DNA from: Hymenobacter aranciens | GTDB taxonomy: Bacteria; Bacteroidota; Bacteroidia; Cytophagales; Hymenobacteraceae | Length of the DNA: 64,000 nt | Reading direction: 5' to 3' | NCBI RefSeq assembly: GCF_030580865.1 | Contig: NZ_JAUQSY010000020.1 | Span: 18,970-82,969, forward strand | In this document: piece by piece, positions 47,401-54,155 of the stretch | How positions within the stretch are numbered: the stretch's first letter is position 1 | Layout: the number at the start of each line of letters is the position of its first letter | Notes under the pieces: model-generated | Seen by the model: the letters and a program-made list of their open reading frames with translations, nothing else | Database searches by the model: none | Told to the model about the DNA's origin: nothing | Made by a program: the position numbers and the translations under genes

Positions 47401-48474
47401 GTGCACCTGCCCGCCTCGGCGCTGGTTACCTTCAGCGGACCGGCCTTCTACCAAGGCGCCAGCAACGGCTACTCGCAGCCGGCGGCCAGCGCACAGGAAG
47501 GCCCCTGGGTGCTGGTGGGCAACCCCTTCCCCTCGCCCTTCGACCTGAGTACCACGGGCTCGCAGGTGCGCGTCAACTTCGACGCCGCCAGCTACGTCTT
47601 TGAAAGCACCGGCGCCTACACCGGCCAGTACCGCGCCTACGTCAACGGCGTGGGCGGGGCCTCGCCCCTGCTGGCCGCCGGCCAGGGCTTCTTCGTGCGT
47701 AAAACCACGCCCGGCAACTTTGCCGCCCTGGGCTTCAACGCCGCCGGCCGCCTCACCAGCTTCGGCACCCAGGCCACTTTCCGGCGCACCACCGCCGACC
47801 TGCGCCCGCAGGTCAGCCTGGCCCTGCAGGTGGGTACCACCCCGGCCGATAAGCTGACCGTGTACGCCGAAGCTGGCGCCACCCCCGGCGCCGACGCGGC
47901 CTTCGACGCCCACAAGCTGCTCAACCCCGGCCTGGCCTCGGCCTTCGCCCTCACGCCCACCGGCGAGGCGCTGGCCATTCAGGGCCTGCCGGCGCTGGCA
48001 GCCGGCACGGTGGTGCCGCTGAGCGTGGTGCTGCCCGCTGGCGGCGCGGCCTCGCTCACGGCCTCGCTGGCCAATGTGCCCGCCGGCCTCACCGCCTTCC
48101 TGACGGATGCCCTCACCGGCGCCCGCCACGACTTGGGTACAACGGCCACTTACGCCTTCACGGCCCCGGCCGGCACGGTGAGCGGGCGCTTCGCCTTGGT
48201 GTTTGGGCCGACGGCTGGTCCGCTCAGCGCGGCCACCGCCCAGGCTGCTGCCCTGGCGCTGTACCCCAACCCGGCCCGCACCGCGTCTACGCTCACGCTG
48301 GAGCCCGCCGCTACGGTGCGCGCCGTGGCTGTGCTCGATGCCCTGGGCCGCGTGGTGCGCCACACGGCGCTGCCCGCCCAGGCGGCCAGCACCGCGCTCG
48401 ACCTGACCGGGCTGCCGGCCGGCGTGTACGCCGTGCGTTGCGGCTCGGGCACGGCCCGCCTGGTGGTAGAGTAG
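41494..48474 (+). CDS. Giant secreted T9SS protein with propeller, IPT/TIG, Gly-rich and delta-60 repeats
   Basis: This 2326-aa protein starts MHMLTLFFRRLRWRLPLVGG with a signal ending near ALAS. Residues 80-790 hold about 14 repeats of DLYVGGDFTQAGG-x-RIAKWNGTSWSSLG. An IPT/TIG domain (about 798-880) follows, then a glycine-rich lectin-like region (885-1132) with YNGGGNGGNT and GGGGGYYGGGGGAGG, and a second IPT/TIG (1142-1222). Six or seven delta-60-type repeats (1249-1625) read ALEPDGQVLVGGNFQMYNG and LVRFNADGSRDLTFN. Then come beta-rich domains with LVGNPFPSPFDL and the T9SS domain ALYPNPARTASTLTLEP to RLVVE. The frame is open upstream to 41164, but the promoter lies inside that stretch. 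It is probably a surface-exposed adhesive protein. Confidence 0.88.
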   Translation: MHMLTLFFRRLRWRLPLVGGMWLALLLTGPLRALASDRPASATPSLAEALNADGTLRAGAAGSFDARAFEMRTAPDGRPVFRPAEAKRLTGAGDEKWQDGFGAAGISSNIQVVARVGSDIYVGGFFTTVGNVVANRIAKWNGTAWSSVGTGTANGVNGGVYALTTSGTDLYVGGDFTQAGGAAANRVAKWNGTSWSSLGTGATNGISSASSTVYGIAMIGSNVYVGGSFSQAGGVSAANLARWDGTAWNSVSGGVNNTIRAMAAVNTDLYVGGSFTQAGSVTTNYIAKWNGTSWSALGPGLSGGTVSSMAASGMDVYVGGGFSPTAGQPGNRIAKWNGTSWSALGTGPAAYSNIYSIAVIGSTVYAGGDFTTGSGSTASVGNYIAQWNGSAWTSLGTGAANGTNYYVRAMLPLGSDLYVAGDFTQAGGMPASRIAKWNGSAWSALPFGVANGALDGTINAVAISGSDVYVGGTFTQVGTVAAARVAKWDGSTWSALGSGVAGGQVHALALLGSDLYVGGNISIAQAGGGFFFYLGKWNGTAWSSLGTNPNGAVYALAALGSDLYVGGQFSQAGGANAGNIAKWSNGTWSPLLEGTHNGVGSTVRAMAVMNNALYVGGDFLTVGYANTIEPRTRMNLVGRWDGTAWSSLGTGSTNGITQGMSVYALAVSGNTLYVGGRFAEAGGLSARSVARWDGSSWSSLGAGVSNGINTNYVDVYALAAQGATVYAGGEFAAAGGAPASYIAKWNGTTWATMGTGLNGIVRALAVTPAALVVAGGDFTRVGDGSKVTSRFGVYADQLLEPTITSFSPASGQVGTVVTLTGTNFTGATAVAFNGTAASSFTVNSATSIMATVASGTSTGTLTVSNADGTATSATSFTVLTAGTPVPFAYTGGPQTYTVPAGVTQLRVVANGGSHGFSGGRGATVNALLQVTPGEVLTLVAGGAGTLASSPTTPGQGGYNGGGNGGNTAQPGNYNPGEGGAGASDLRRISGATTALPFGSGDLSSTLGQRLLVAGGAAGGTTNAGASGPGGAESGQAGTATAGGAGGQRSGTGYGTDGTLGRGGQGGDDNSSGGGGGAGGGGGYYGGGGGAGGNSFQGWGPGGGGSSYADPTALVSGTAPAYGLRSSSGAGSLVLTPFGLVTAAPAIASFTPASGPVGTVVTLTGSNFTGATAVAFNGTAASSFTVNSATGITATVGSGSSTGAVSVTTPGGTATSGSSFTVTVPCTDQVTVSVTPAGPVSLPSGGSQVLTATATMAGFNAGGSGFRGTVHALLVLSNGQTLVGGSFDQYNGVAVPRSLVRLNADGSRDLTFNGSNSGFDGLVWSLVLEPDGQVLVGGNFQMYNGQDVPDHLVRFNADGSRDLTFNSGGSGFSGGEVRALALEPDGQVLVGGGFTTYNGGNCSDGLVRLNTDGSRDAGFNGGSGTGFDQVVYALALEPDGQVLVGGLSTFYNGVNVPDGLVRLNADGTYDPTFNGGNTGITGTVMALAVEPDGQVLAAGPIFLYNGALAPDGMMRFNADGSLDTSINGDFGFPGYPRVLALEPDGQILVGGAFNQYNGVNCPDGLVRLNANGSRDVSFNSGAGFGGPAPLDVIALALLPSGQVLAGGYFSTYNTADVPDGLLRLGADGARADEAVALPGATFVFNPGGSAGAMLSVTQSGSYTATATDPATGCSYTSAPVQVTVAAALPDLIVSTSMPTVSGSYNNVTVTGTGVATLSGALSVAGTLTVQGGGSLYTNCQPLTGAGSFVLADSARLGICDAAGISASGATGAVQLSGSRSYSANAYYVYNGTAPQVSGPGLPATVRELVLDNAGSPAIDLTLSQDLAVTQVVRLTNGNLSLGSHVLTLRSGAAGTALLVNTGGQVQNNTGTCRMERYIDPTLNPGVGYRHFSAPVTSMPMSGLVTNGFTPVFNPAYNTSATPNLVTPFPTVFGYDGGRVPTSPATTYSDFDKGWYSPAATDVLAQATGYTVHLPASALVTFSGPAFYQGASNGYSQPAASAQEGPWVLVGNPFPSPFDLSTTGSQVRVNFDAASYVFESTGAYTGQYRAYVNGVGGASPLLAAGQGFFVRKTTPGNFAALGFNAAGRLTSFGTQATFRRTTADLRPQVSLALQVGTTPADKLTVYAEAGATPGADAAFDAHKLLNPGLASAFALTPTGEALAIQGLPALAAGTVVPLSVVLPAGGAASLTASLANVPAGLTAFLTDALTGARHDLGTTATYAFTAPAGTVSGRFALVFGPTAGPLSAATAQAAALALYPNPARTASTLTLEPAATVRAVAVLDALGRVVRHTALPAQAASTALDLTGLPAGVYAVRCGSGTARLVVE

Positions 48475-48494
48475 TTTCCGTTTTTCCTGATTGC

Positions 48495-48525
48495 AAAAGC
48501 CCCGCCCTCTCCGGCGGGGCTTTTT
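48495..48525 (+). terminator. Terminator of the giant T9SS gene
   Basis: AAAAGCCCCGCC and GGCGGGGCTTTTT form a compact stem with a T-run, 20 nt past the stop. Confidence 0.88.
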
Positions 48526-48682
48526 GCATAGCGGGTGGCCAGAGAGCCGCCCCGCTACGGCCGCCGCGAAGCTCAGCAGATGAAGATTTAATGAAAATGA
48601 CTTATCTAGCACCTGATTTACTTACTACTTATTCAATGTACCATTATTGCTTCCCCTATTATTCCATCTCCTACTTTCGCCC

Positions 48683-49351
48683 ATGACTGATGAAGAACTG
48701 ATTACCAAAAAAATTGCTGAAATCGCCGCCGCCGCCGACCAGTACCCGACCGTCGTCATCATCCATCACGTGCCCACCCAAACGGTGCGCTACCTCTCGG
48801 AATGGGGCCTGCGCCTGCTGGGCGCCACGCTGGAAGAGCTGCAGGCGCTGGGCCCTGCCTTTTCACCCACCTACTTCAACCCCGTCGAGTCGGATGAGTA
48901 CATGGCCCGGGTGTTTCAGCTAATGTATGAGTCGGGCGTGCCCGACGTGCACACTTTCTACCAGCAGGTGCGCACCACCGAGCGCGAGGGCTGGAGCTGG
49001 TACCTGACCTCAATGCGCCGCCTGCTGGCCAACGACCGCGGCGAGCCCCTGCTGGTGATTGGCCTGGCCATCCCGCTGCACCCCGACAACCACTTCGCCG
49101 CCAAGGTCAAGCGCCTGATTGACGAAAACGGCTTCATGCGCCGGCACGCCCGGCTCTTTGCCACTCTCTCGGCCCGCGAGCGCGAGGTGCTGCGCCAGCT
49201 GGCCGTGGGCAAAAGCGCTGGCGAGATTGCCGAAGAGCTGTTCATCTCTACCGAAACGGCTAACACACACCGCCGCAATGTGCGCCGCAAGCTGGCCGCC
49301 ACCACCACCTTCGAACTGGCGGAGTATGCGCGGGCGTTTGATTTGATTTGA
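48683..49351 (+). CDS. LuxR-family transcriptional regulator with N-terminal PAS-like sensor
   Basis: This 222-aa DNA-binding protein has residues 15-140 resembling a PAS fold (YLSEWGLRLLGATLEELQAL, WSWYLTSMRRLLANDRGEP). The C-terminus is a GerE/LuxR helix-turn-helix: LSAREREVLRQLAVGKSAGE then LFISTETANTHRRNVRRKL. It has no receiver domain, so it may sense a ligand directly or act with a partner. The upstream 100 nt are AT-rich with TACTTTCG just before the ATG. Its position just after the gene controlled by the palindromic element makes it a candidate binder of that element; this is untested. Confidence 0.88.
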   Translation: MTDEELITKKIAEIAAAADQYPTVVIIHHVPTQTVRYLSEWGLRLLGATLEELQALGPAFSPTYFNPVESDEYMARVFQLMYESGVPDVHTFYQQVRTTEREGWSWYLTSMRRLLANDRGEPLLVIGLAIPLHPDNHFAAKVKRLIDENGFMRRHARLFATLSAREREVLRQLAVGKSAGEIAEELFISTETANTHRRNVRRKLAATTTFELAEYARAFDLI

Positions 49352-49407
49352 GCGGCCCCGGACTGCAGCTGCTGCCGCAGCCGGGCTGGCAGAATACTGA
49401 ACCGGTG

Positions 49408-49415
49408 TACCTTTA
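49408..49415 (+). promoter_or_regulatory. -7 box TACCTTTA for the small secreted protein at 49460
   Basis: It has one mismatch to TAnnTTTG, 44 nt before the ATG. No clear -33 TTG is seen. Confidence 0.4.
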
Positions 49416-49459
49416 TGCCAACGCCGGGTAGATGCCTGATTATTCTTTTGTTCCCCCTT

Positions 49460-49933
49460 ATGACTTTCTCCACACCCTTCGGCCGCAAAGCCATTGCCCT
49501 GCTCGCCTTCGCAGCCCTCACCGCCTGTTCCGACGACAGCGATGGTGACTTAGTAGCGCCCGCTAAAGGCATGAGCTGGACCGTGGATGGCACCGCCACC
49601 ACCGCCAACAGCTACCAGCCCAATGTGTCGGGCACCGACGTTATCCTCACGGGCTCGGCCATTTCCAGCGCGGCCTTCAGCAGCGTTACGCTCACGCTGC
49701 CCTTGCAAACCGGCACGTATAACCTGGCCACCGTCGGCTCCGACGTGAAGGCAGTGTACGTGGCCGGCACCGGCAACACCAACGGCACAGCCTACTATGC
49801 CACCTCGGGCACGGCCACCGTTACGAGCGCCACGGCTACTTCCTACATGGGCACGTTCAGCTTCAGCGGTACCGATGCCAACGGCACGGCCTCCAAAACC
49901 ATCAGCAGCGGCAAGTTCAACGTGACGCTGTAG
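49460..49933 (+). CDS. Small secreted lipoprotein of the WTVDG/GKFNV family, copy A
   Basis: This 157-aa protein has a lipoprotein signal with lipobox LTAC (residue about 23) followed by SDDSDGD. The mature part begins KGMSWTVDGTATTANSY and is rich in Thr/Ser/Ala. It contains SGTDVILTGSAISSAAFSS and ends SYMGTFSFSGTDANGTASK, then TISSGKFNVTL. It shares start, length and end with the gene at 51244 and the pseudogene at 40977. I do not recognise a named family. It is predicted to be a beta-rich outer-surface or periplasmic lipoprotein. Confidence 0.75.
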   Translation: MTFSTPFGRKAIALLAFAALTACSDDSDGDLVAPAKGMSWTVDGTATTANSYQPNVSGTDVILTGSAISSAAFSSVTLTLPLQTGTYNLATVGSDVKAVYVAGTGNTNGTAYYATSGTATVTSATATSYMGTFSFSGTDANGTASKTISSGKFNVTL

Positions 49934-50024
49934 TGACGGGCGGAGATACTCCGGCGTCTCCAGCTCGTCGATAACCAACGGGAAATTCTGCACGACCTTC
50001 CCGCCGGCGCTCCCGACCGGCTGT

Positions 50025-50032
50025 TATTTTTG
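50025..50032 (+). promoter_or_regulatory. -7 box TATTTTTG for the GT9 gene
   Basis: It is a perfect TAnnTTTG, 22 nt before the GTG start at 50055. Confidence 0.45.
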
Positions 50033-50054
50033 CCGTTCCATTTGCTTTTGCTTC

Positions 50055-51167
50055 GTGCCCGAACCGCTCAATTCCGTCCTCGTTCACCCCGACTGCCGCC
50101 ACTACCGCGGCGACCTGCCCTGCCGGCCCAACAAAACCGACGGCTACGTGTGCGAGGGCTGCCCCGTGTATGCCCCCGTCACGCAGCGGGTGCTCATTAT
50201 CAAGCTCGGGGCCATCGGCGACGTTATCCGCACCACGCCACTGCTGCGCCGCCTACGTCAGGAGCGGCCGGGCTGCTTCATCACCTGGCTCACGCTCACA
50301 CCGGCCATTTTGCCCCAGGGCGAAGTGGATGAGATTCTGAAGTTCGACTACGCCAGCACCCTGCAGTTGCAGGCCCGCCGCTTCGACGTGGCCATCAACC
50401 TCGACAAGGAGAAAGAGGCCTGCGCCCTGCTGCTGAACGTGAACGCGACAGAAAAATTCGGCTACACCCTGCGGCCCTATGACGGCGTGGCCTGGCCCAT
50501 CAACGAGCTGGCCCACCACAAGTACCTCACCGGCGTGTTCGACCAGCTCAGCCTGGCCAACACCAAGCCCTACGTGCAGGAAATCTTCGAGCTCTGTGGC
50601 TTCGATTTCCGGGGCGAAGAGTACGTCTTCGACACCCACGACGACAAAAACTACGACTGGAGCCGCCTACCTGCCACCGGCCCCCGTATCGGCCTCAACA
50701 CCGGCTGCGGCGACCGCTGGACCACCCGCCTCTGGAGCACCCCAAAGTGGATTGAATTAATCCAGGGCCTGCAAGCCGCCGGCTACACGCCGGTGCTGCT
50801 GGGCGGCGAGGCCGAAGACGCCCGCAACCGCGAACTGCAGCAGGCCACCGGCGCCGCCTACCTCGGCACCTTCCCCCTCCCCCAGTTCATCAACCTGATG
50901 AACCAGATGGACGGCATCGTGACGCAGGTAACGATGGGCATGCACATCAGCATTGCGCTGCGCAAACCTACTATTCTGATGAACAATATCTTCAACCCCC
51001 ACGAATTCGACCTCTACGGCCGGGGCCAGCTGGTGCAGCCCAACCGCGAGTGCGTATGCTTCTACCGGGGCAGCTGCCGGCTGGGCACGAGCTGCATGGA
51101 GGAATTGCCGGCGGAGAAGGTGCTGGCAGCCGTGCGCGAAAGTGTACCGATACAAAGTATTGCATAA
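50055..51167 (+). CDS. Glycosyltransferase family 9 (heptosyltransferase-like)
   Basis: This 370-aa cytoplasmic or membrane-associated enzyme is likely to add a sugar to lipopolysaccharide core or another glycan. The start is GTG. The N-terminus has an unusual Cys cluster (HPDCRHYRGDLPC, GYVCEGCPVY), then the GT9 signature VLIIKLGAIGDVIRTTPLLR. The second half has GLNTGCGDRWTTRLWSTPKW, TPVLLGGEAEDARNREL and VTQVTMGMHISIALRKPTIL. A C-terminal Cys group follows (CVCFYRGSCRLGTSC). The paired N- and C-terminal cysteines could bind a metal (inference). It sits between the two intact small lipoprotein genes. Confidence 0.88.
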   Translation: MPEPLNSVLVHPDCRHYRGDLPCRPNKTDGYVCEGCPVYAPVTQRVLIIKLGAIGDVIRTTPLLRRLRQERPGCFITWLTLTPAILPQGEVDEILKFDYASTLQLQARRFDVAINLDKEKEACALLLNVNATEKFGYTLRPYDGVAWPINELAHHKYLTGVFDQLSLANTKPYVQEIFELCGFDFRGEEYVFDTHDDKNYDWSRLPATGPRIGLNTGCGDRWTTRLWSTPKWIELIQGLQAAGYTPVLLGGEAEDARNRELQQATGAAYLGTFPLPQFINLMNQMDGIVTQVTMGMHISIALRKPTILMNNIFNPHEFDLYGRGQLVQPNRECVCFYRGSCRLGTSCMEELPAEKVLAAVRESVPIQSIA

Positions 51168-51189
51168 ACCATAATTGCCTGTATCTTTG
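51160..51189 (+). promoter_or_regulatory. Textbook Bacteroidota promoter for the gene at 51244
   Basis: TTG (51160-51162), a 19-nt spacer and TATCTTTG (51182-51189) fit the consensus exactly. The -33 TTG overlaps the end of the GT9 gene. Confidence 0.75.
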
Positions 51190-51243
51190 TCTAGATTTCG
51201 GGCAAGTGCGTACTTGCCTTCATTTATTTTTTTCCTTTTTACT

Positions 51244-51717
51244 ATGGCTTCTCGCCTACTCTCTTTCCGCGCCGTGGCTACTGCCCTGGCTATGACCGCC
51301 CTCTTTTCGTCGTGCTCGGACGACAGCGATGACCAACCTGCTACCCCGGCGGTAGGCGTTAGCTGGACCGTAGATGGCAATAACGTAACCGCTTCGCAGG
51401 TTCAGAAAACCGTTGGCACTACCGAGGTAAGCATCTCGGCTGCTGCTGGCTCGGCCACCAGCGCCAGCGGCATCACCCTGACCGTGCCTAAGGCAGTTGG
51501 CACCTACACCATCAGCGCTACCAGCGCGGCAGATGCCACCTACACCACGGCCACCTCGGGCTCGGCCGGTCTGTATGGCGCTACCAGCGGCACCATCGCC
51601 GTCACCAGCCTCACGGCTACCAACATCATCGGCACGTACTCGTTCACGGGTACTGATGCCATTGGTGGCACCGCTACCAAAACCATCAGCAACGGTAAGT
51701 TCAACGTGGCCCTGTAA
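51244..51717 (+). CDS. Small secreted lipoprotein of the WTVDG/GKFNV family, copy B
   Basis: This 157-aa protein has a signal peptide with FSSC lipobox (residue about 24) and SDDSDDQ directly after, as in copy A. The body begins GVSWTVDGNNVTASQV and includes ITLTVPKAVGTYTISATS. It ends LTATNIIGTYSFTGTDAIGG, then TISNGKFNVAL. It is AT-richer at wobble positions than its neighbours. Its own consensus promoter and strong terminator make it a single-gene unit, possibly highly expressed (inference). Confidence 0.78.
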   Translation: MASRLLSFRAVATALAMTALFSSCSDDSDDQPATPAVGVSWTVDGNNVTASQVQKTVGTTEVSISAAAGSATSASGITLTVPKAVGTYTISATSAADATYTTATSGSAGLYGATSGTIAVTSLTATNIIGTYSFTGTDAIGGTATKTISNGKFNVAL

Positions 51718-51742
51718 GGTCCTGAAACTCTGTTTTAGCTTT

Positions 51743-51782
51743 AAAAGCGGCCGTTGCCCTCCGGGGCAGCGGCCGCTTTTTT
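51743..51782 (+). terminator. Strong terminator after small lipoprotein copy B
   Basis: AAAAGCGGCCG-TTGCCC pairs with GGGCA-GCGGCCGCTTTT, with a T-run. It can also serve the converging peptidase gene. Confidence 0.9.
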
Positions 51783-51808
51783 GTGCGCCGGCGAGGGCTA
51801 TCATCGGG

Positions 51809-53230
51809 TTACTGCTTCACAAGCTGCTGGCTAAAAGGCCGGCCGTCGATGTCCAGCACCAGGGTATAGACGCCGCCCGGCCGCAGGTTGAGGTCGGCGG
51901 TGCGCAGCTCGTAGCGGTAGCTGCCGGCGGCCTGGCGGCCCCGGGTCAGCGTGTGGAGGCGCCGGCCGGCGGCATCGACCACAGTCATGCGCACGTCGCC
52001 GGGCTGGGGCAGAGTGTAGGCCACCGTGAGCACGTCGGCCACGGGGTTGGGGTAGGTTTTGATAACGTACTCAGCTTCGCGGGCGCTGATGGTGGTGCCG
52101 TTGGGCGTTTGGCCCACGTCCCACCGGTACACGTAGCGGTGCAAGGTGCGGTGCGTGATGCTATGGCTCAGCACCGTGGAATCAATCACCTCGGCTTCAA
52201 TGGTGTGGGTGCCGGTGGCCAGCCGGGCGCTGGGTACGGTCACCTGGGCCACGTTGCCGGCCAGCGGGGCGCCGTCGAGCTGCCACTTCACGCGCAGGGT
52301 ATTGGGGGTGGGCGGCAGCAGGCGCAGGGAGAACTGCTGGTTTTGGGTTGGGTTGGGCAGGGTGGTGCTACCGGGCGAAAAGCTGTCGACGGGCCGCACG
52401 GCTCCGTGAATGCTTTCGATGAGTGCCTCGGTGCACACGCTGCAAAATGGGGCATATAGCTGGCCCATCTTGCAGTTCTGGTGGGGATGGTACCAGGCTG
52501 GCGCCTCGGCATACGGATAGATGCCTACGCCATTAGTACCCAGCCACGACTGCCAGCGTACCACGCCGCCGGGCTGCCGGGCCAACTCGGTCATGTTGGG
52601 GTATTCGCGCGCGTAAATAATGCCGGCCCAATACTCATCGGCCAGGTTGGCGAAGGTGTGTCCCAGTTCATGCACCAGCACTTCGGTCGAATACGAATTG
52701 GCCGTTATCGTCACTACATTGGGAATTTCGCCGCCCGAGCCGCCATATTCCCCGGTATTCACCAGCACTACCGCCACGGTGTAGCTCGGGAAGCTGGCCG
52801 CCAGCACACTGCCCAGTTCCGTGACGCCCGCGATGTTAATCTGACGGTGAATGCTGTCGTAGTCGAAAGCACTCCGGAAATAGGTGTTGGCCACGCGCGG
52901 CGCGAGCGGCGAGGTATAGCAGTCGAGGGCCGTATGGGGGTGCGAAGTGCCCGACTCGGCGGACGGCACCTTGATGGCAAACAAATTGAAATACTGCTGG
53001 TACTGCCGCAGTGGCGACTCGCTAAACAGGCGCGTCGAAGCCGCCTGCACGTCGTTCAGGTACTGTGGCATATCGCTGGCCTCGTAGCCGTCGCCCACGA
53101 ATACGATGTTAACGCGGTTATTCAGCGGGCCGTTTTTCATCAGTGTGTCCACCGGAAACAGCTGGGCCCGGCTAAGCCCCGGCAGCAGCAACAGGGCGGC
53201 CAGCAACACAAGCGTAGAAAGTTTAGACAT
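51809..53230 (-). CDS. Secreted M64-type zinc metallopeptidase with T9SS sorting domain
   Basis: This 473-aa protein has a signal peptide MSKLSTLVLLAALLLLPGLS ending near RAQ. The peptidase domain (about 30-270) opens RVNIVFVGDGYEASDM and has the zinc motif VLVHELGHTFANLADEYW, i.e. HExxH followed by Asp/Glu. HTALDCYTSP and VVLVNTGEYGGSGGE are typical of M64 (IgA-peptidase-like) proteins. A beta domain follows, then the T9SS domain VIKTYPNPVADVLTVAYTLP to RPFSQQLVKQ. It is probably a secreted protease acting on external proteins. Its ATG lies 5 nt after the stop of the upstream gene. Confidence 0.9.
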   Translation of the reverse strand: MSKLSTLVLLAALLLLPGLSRAQLFPVDTLMKNGPLNNRVNIVFVGDGYEASDMPQYLNDVQAASTRLFSESPLRQYQQYFNLFAIKVPSAESGTSHPHTALDCYTSPLAPRVANTYFRSAFDYDSIHRQINIAGVTELGSVLAASFPSYTVAVVLVNTGEYGGSGGEIPNVVTITANSYSTEVLVHELGHTFANLADEYWAGIIYAREYPNMTELARQPGGVVRWQSWLGTNGVGIYPYAEAPAWYHPHQNCKMGQLYAPFCSVCTEALIESIHGAVRPVDSFSPGSTTLPNPTQNQQFSLRLLPPTPNTLRVKWQLDGAPLAGNVAQVTVPSARLATGTHTIEAEVIDSTVLSHSITHRTLHRYVYRWDVGQTPNGTTISAREAEYVIKTYPNPVADVLTVAYTLPQPGDVRMTVVDAAGRRLHTLTRGRQAAGSYRYELRTADLNLRPGGVYTLVLDIDGRPFSQQLVKQ

Positions 53231-53235
53231 AGTAG

Positions 53236-53754
53236 TCAGTTAGGAAGGTAAAAGGAGACGGAAACGGGGACAGCAAAAATGGCGCCTTGTTCTTCGACCC
53301 GCACGGTGCGGGCCTGGGGTTGCCGGGCCAGCCGGACAAAGAATTCGGCCTCGCGCAGGCGGCGCTGGCGGCGTACGAAGCGGCTGCTATCGGTGGGGCT
53401 GGGGGCCTCGGTATCGCGCAGCAGGGGGTGCGGCACGGTGGTGGCCGGCCCGCAGGGCTGGCCCTGGGCGTCGAGCTGCGTGAGCAGCAGGCTGGCCGTG
53501 CCCCCGCTTTTGGAGCCGGCCGTGCCCACTACCGCGCCGGGCACGGCCCGCGCCTGCAGCAGCTCGAAGCGGTGCTCCCCGGCGGGGGCCGTCTGGACGC
53601 GAAACGACAGAAACAGCAGCTGCGGCCCGGCGGCGGCCGATTGCGGCGACGCAGCGGCCGGGGCCTGGTAGTGGTAAGGAGCGCGGGCGCAGGCGGCCAG
53701 TCCCAGCCCCAGGGCCAGGCTTAAGATGCTCATTCGTAACGGGTGCCGGGTCAT
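53236..53754 (-). CDS. Small lipoprotein of unknown function
   Basis: This 172-aa protein has lipobox LAAC near residue 22 and a Pro/Ala-rich linker. A domain follows with PQLLFLSFRVQTAPAGEHRF, ELLQARAVPG, TRSSRFVRRQRRLRE-like basic residues (DSSRFVRRQRRLREAEFF) and a terminal AVPVSVSFYLPN. No family is recognised. The peptidase gene begins 5 nt downstream, so the two are probably co-transcribed and may act in the same compartment. An internal Met at 53733 is an alternative start. Confidence 0.65.
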   Translation of the reverse strand: MTRHPLRMSILSLALGLGLAACARAPYHYQAPAAASPQSAAAGPQLLFLSFRVQTAPAGEHRFELLQARAVPGAVVGTAGSKSGGTASLLLTQLDAQGQPCGPATTVPHPLLRDTEAPSPTDSSRFVRRQRRLREAEFFVRLARQPQARTVRVEEQGAIFAVPVSVSFYLPN

Positions 53755-53763
53755 GCCTCAAAC

Positions 53764-54153
53764 TTACGACGGCGGTGCGGCTTCATCGCCCACCAGCCTG
53801 GTAATTTCGGCAATTTCAAACTCGATGGCCGCCCGCCACACCTGCAGCAGGGCGGGCGCGCCGGCATCAATGTCCAGCAGGCCCGCTGCCCGGCGCTCAA
53901 CTATATCGAGCAATTGTTGCGCCCGGGCATCGCCGACCGGAAACGCTGTGCGCAGTTGGGGGAGCCCCCGTTGCCAGCACCAGGCCTGCGCCAGGCGCAC
54001 CTGCCAAGCAGCCAGCTTTTCCGCCAGCGGATAAGGGTCGAGACGCAGACGCTGGCGGCGCAGGTCGAGGTTGTCGCGGTCGGCCGCACTCAGCACCTGC
54101 GGCGCGGCCGACGCGGCCTGGTCTGCCTTTACGGCCTCGAATAATTCCTGCAC
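53764..54153 (-). CDS. Hypothetical small protein downstream of the DoxX-like gene
   Basis: This roughly 129-aa helical, soluble protein starts at GTG (VQELFEAVKADQAAS), with LDLRRQRLRLDPYPLAEKLA, WQVRLAQAWCWQRGLPQL and AIEFEIAEITRLVGDE. The frame is open further up to 54192, but that part is alternate-frame DoxX sequence. The GTG lies just after the inferred end of the DoxX-like gene (54156), as expected for coupled genes. No family is recognised. Confidence 0.5.
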   Translation of the reverse strand: MQELFEAVKADQAASAAPQVLSAADRDNLDLRRQRLRLDPYPLAEKLAAWQVRLAQAWCWQRGLPQLRTAFPVGDARAQQLLDIVERRAAGLLDIDAGAPALLQVWRAAIEFEIAEITRLVGDEAAPPS

Positions 54154-54155
54154 CG

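Noticed and set aside
49353..49392. Hairpin after the LuxR gene
   Set aside because: The CCGGACTGC/GCAGCCGGG pairing is imperfect and lacks a T-run, so it is too weak to annotate as a terminator.
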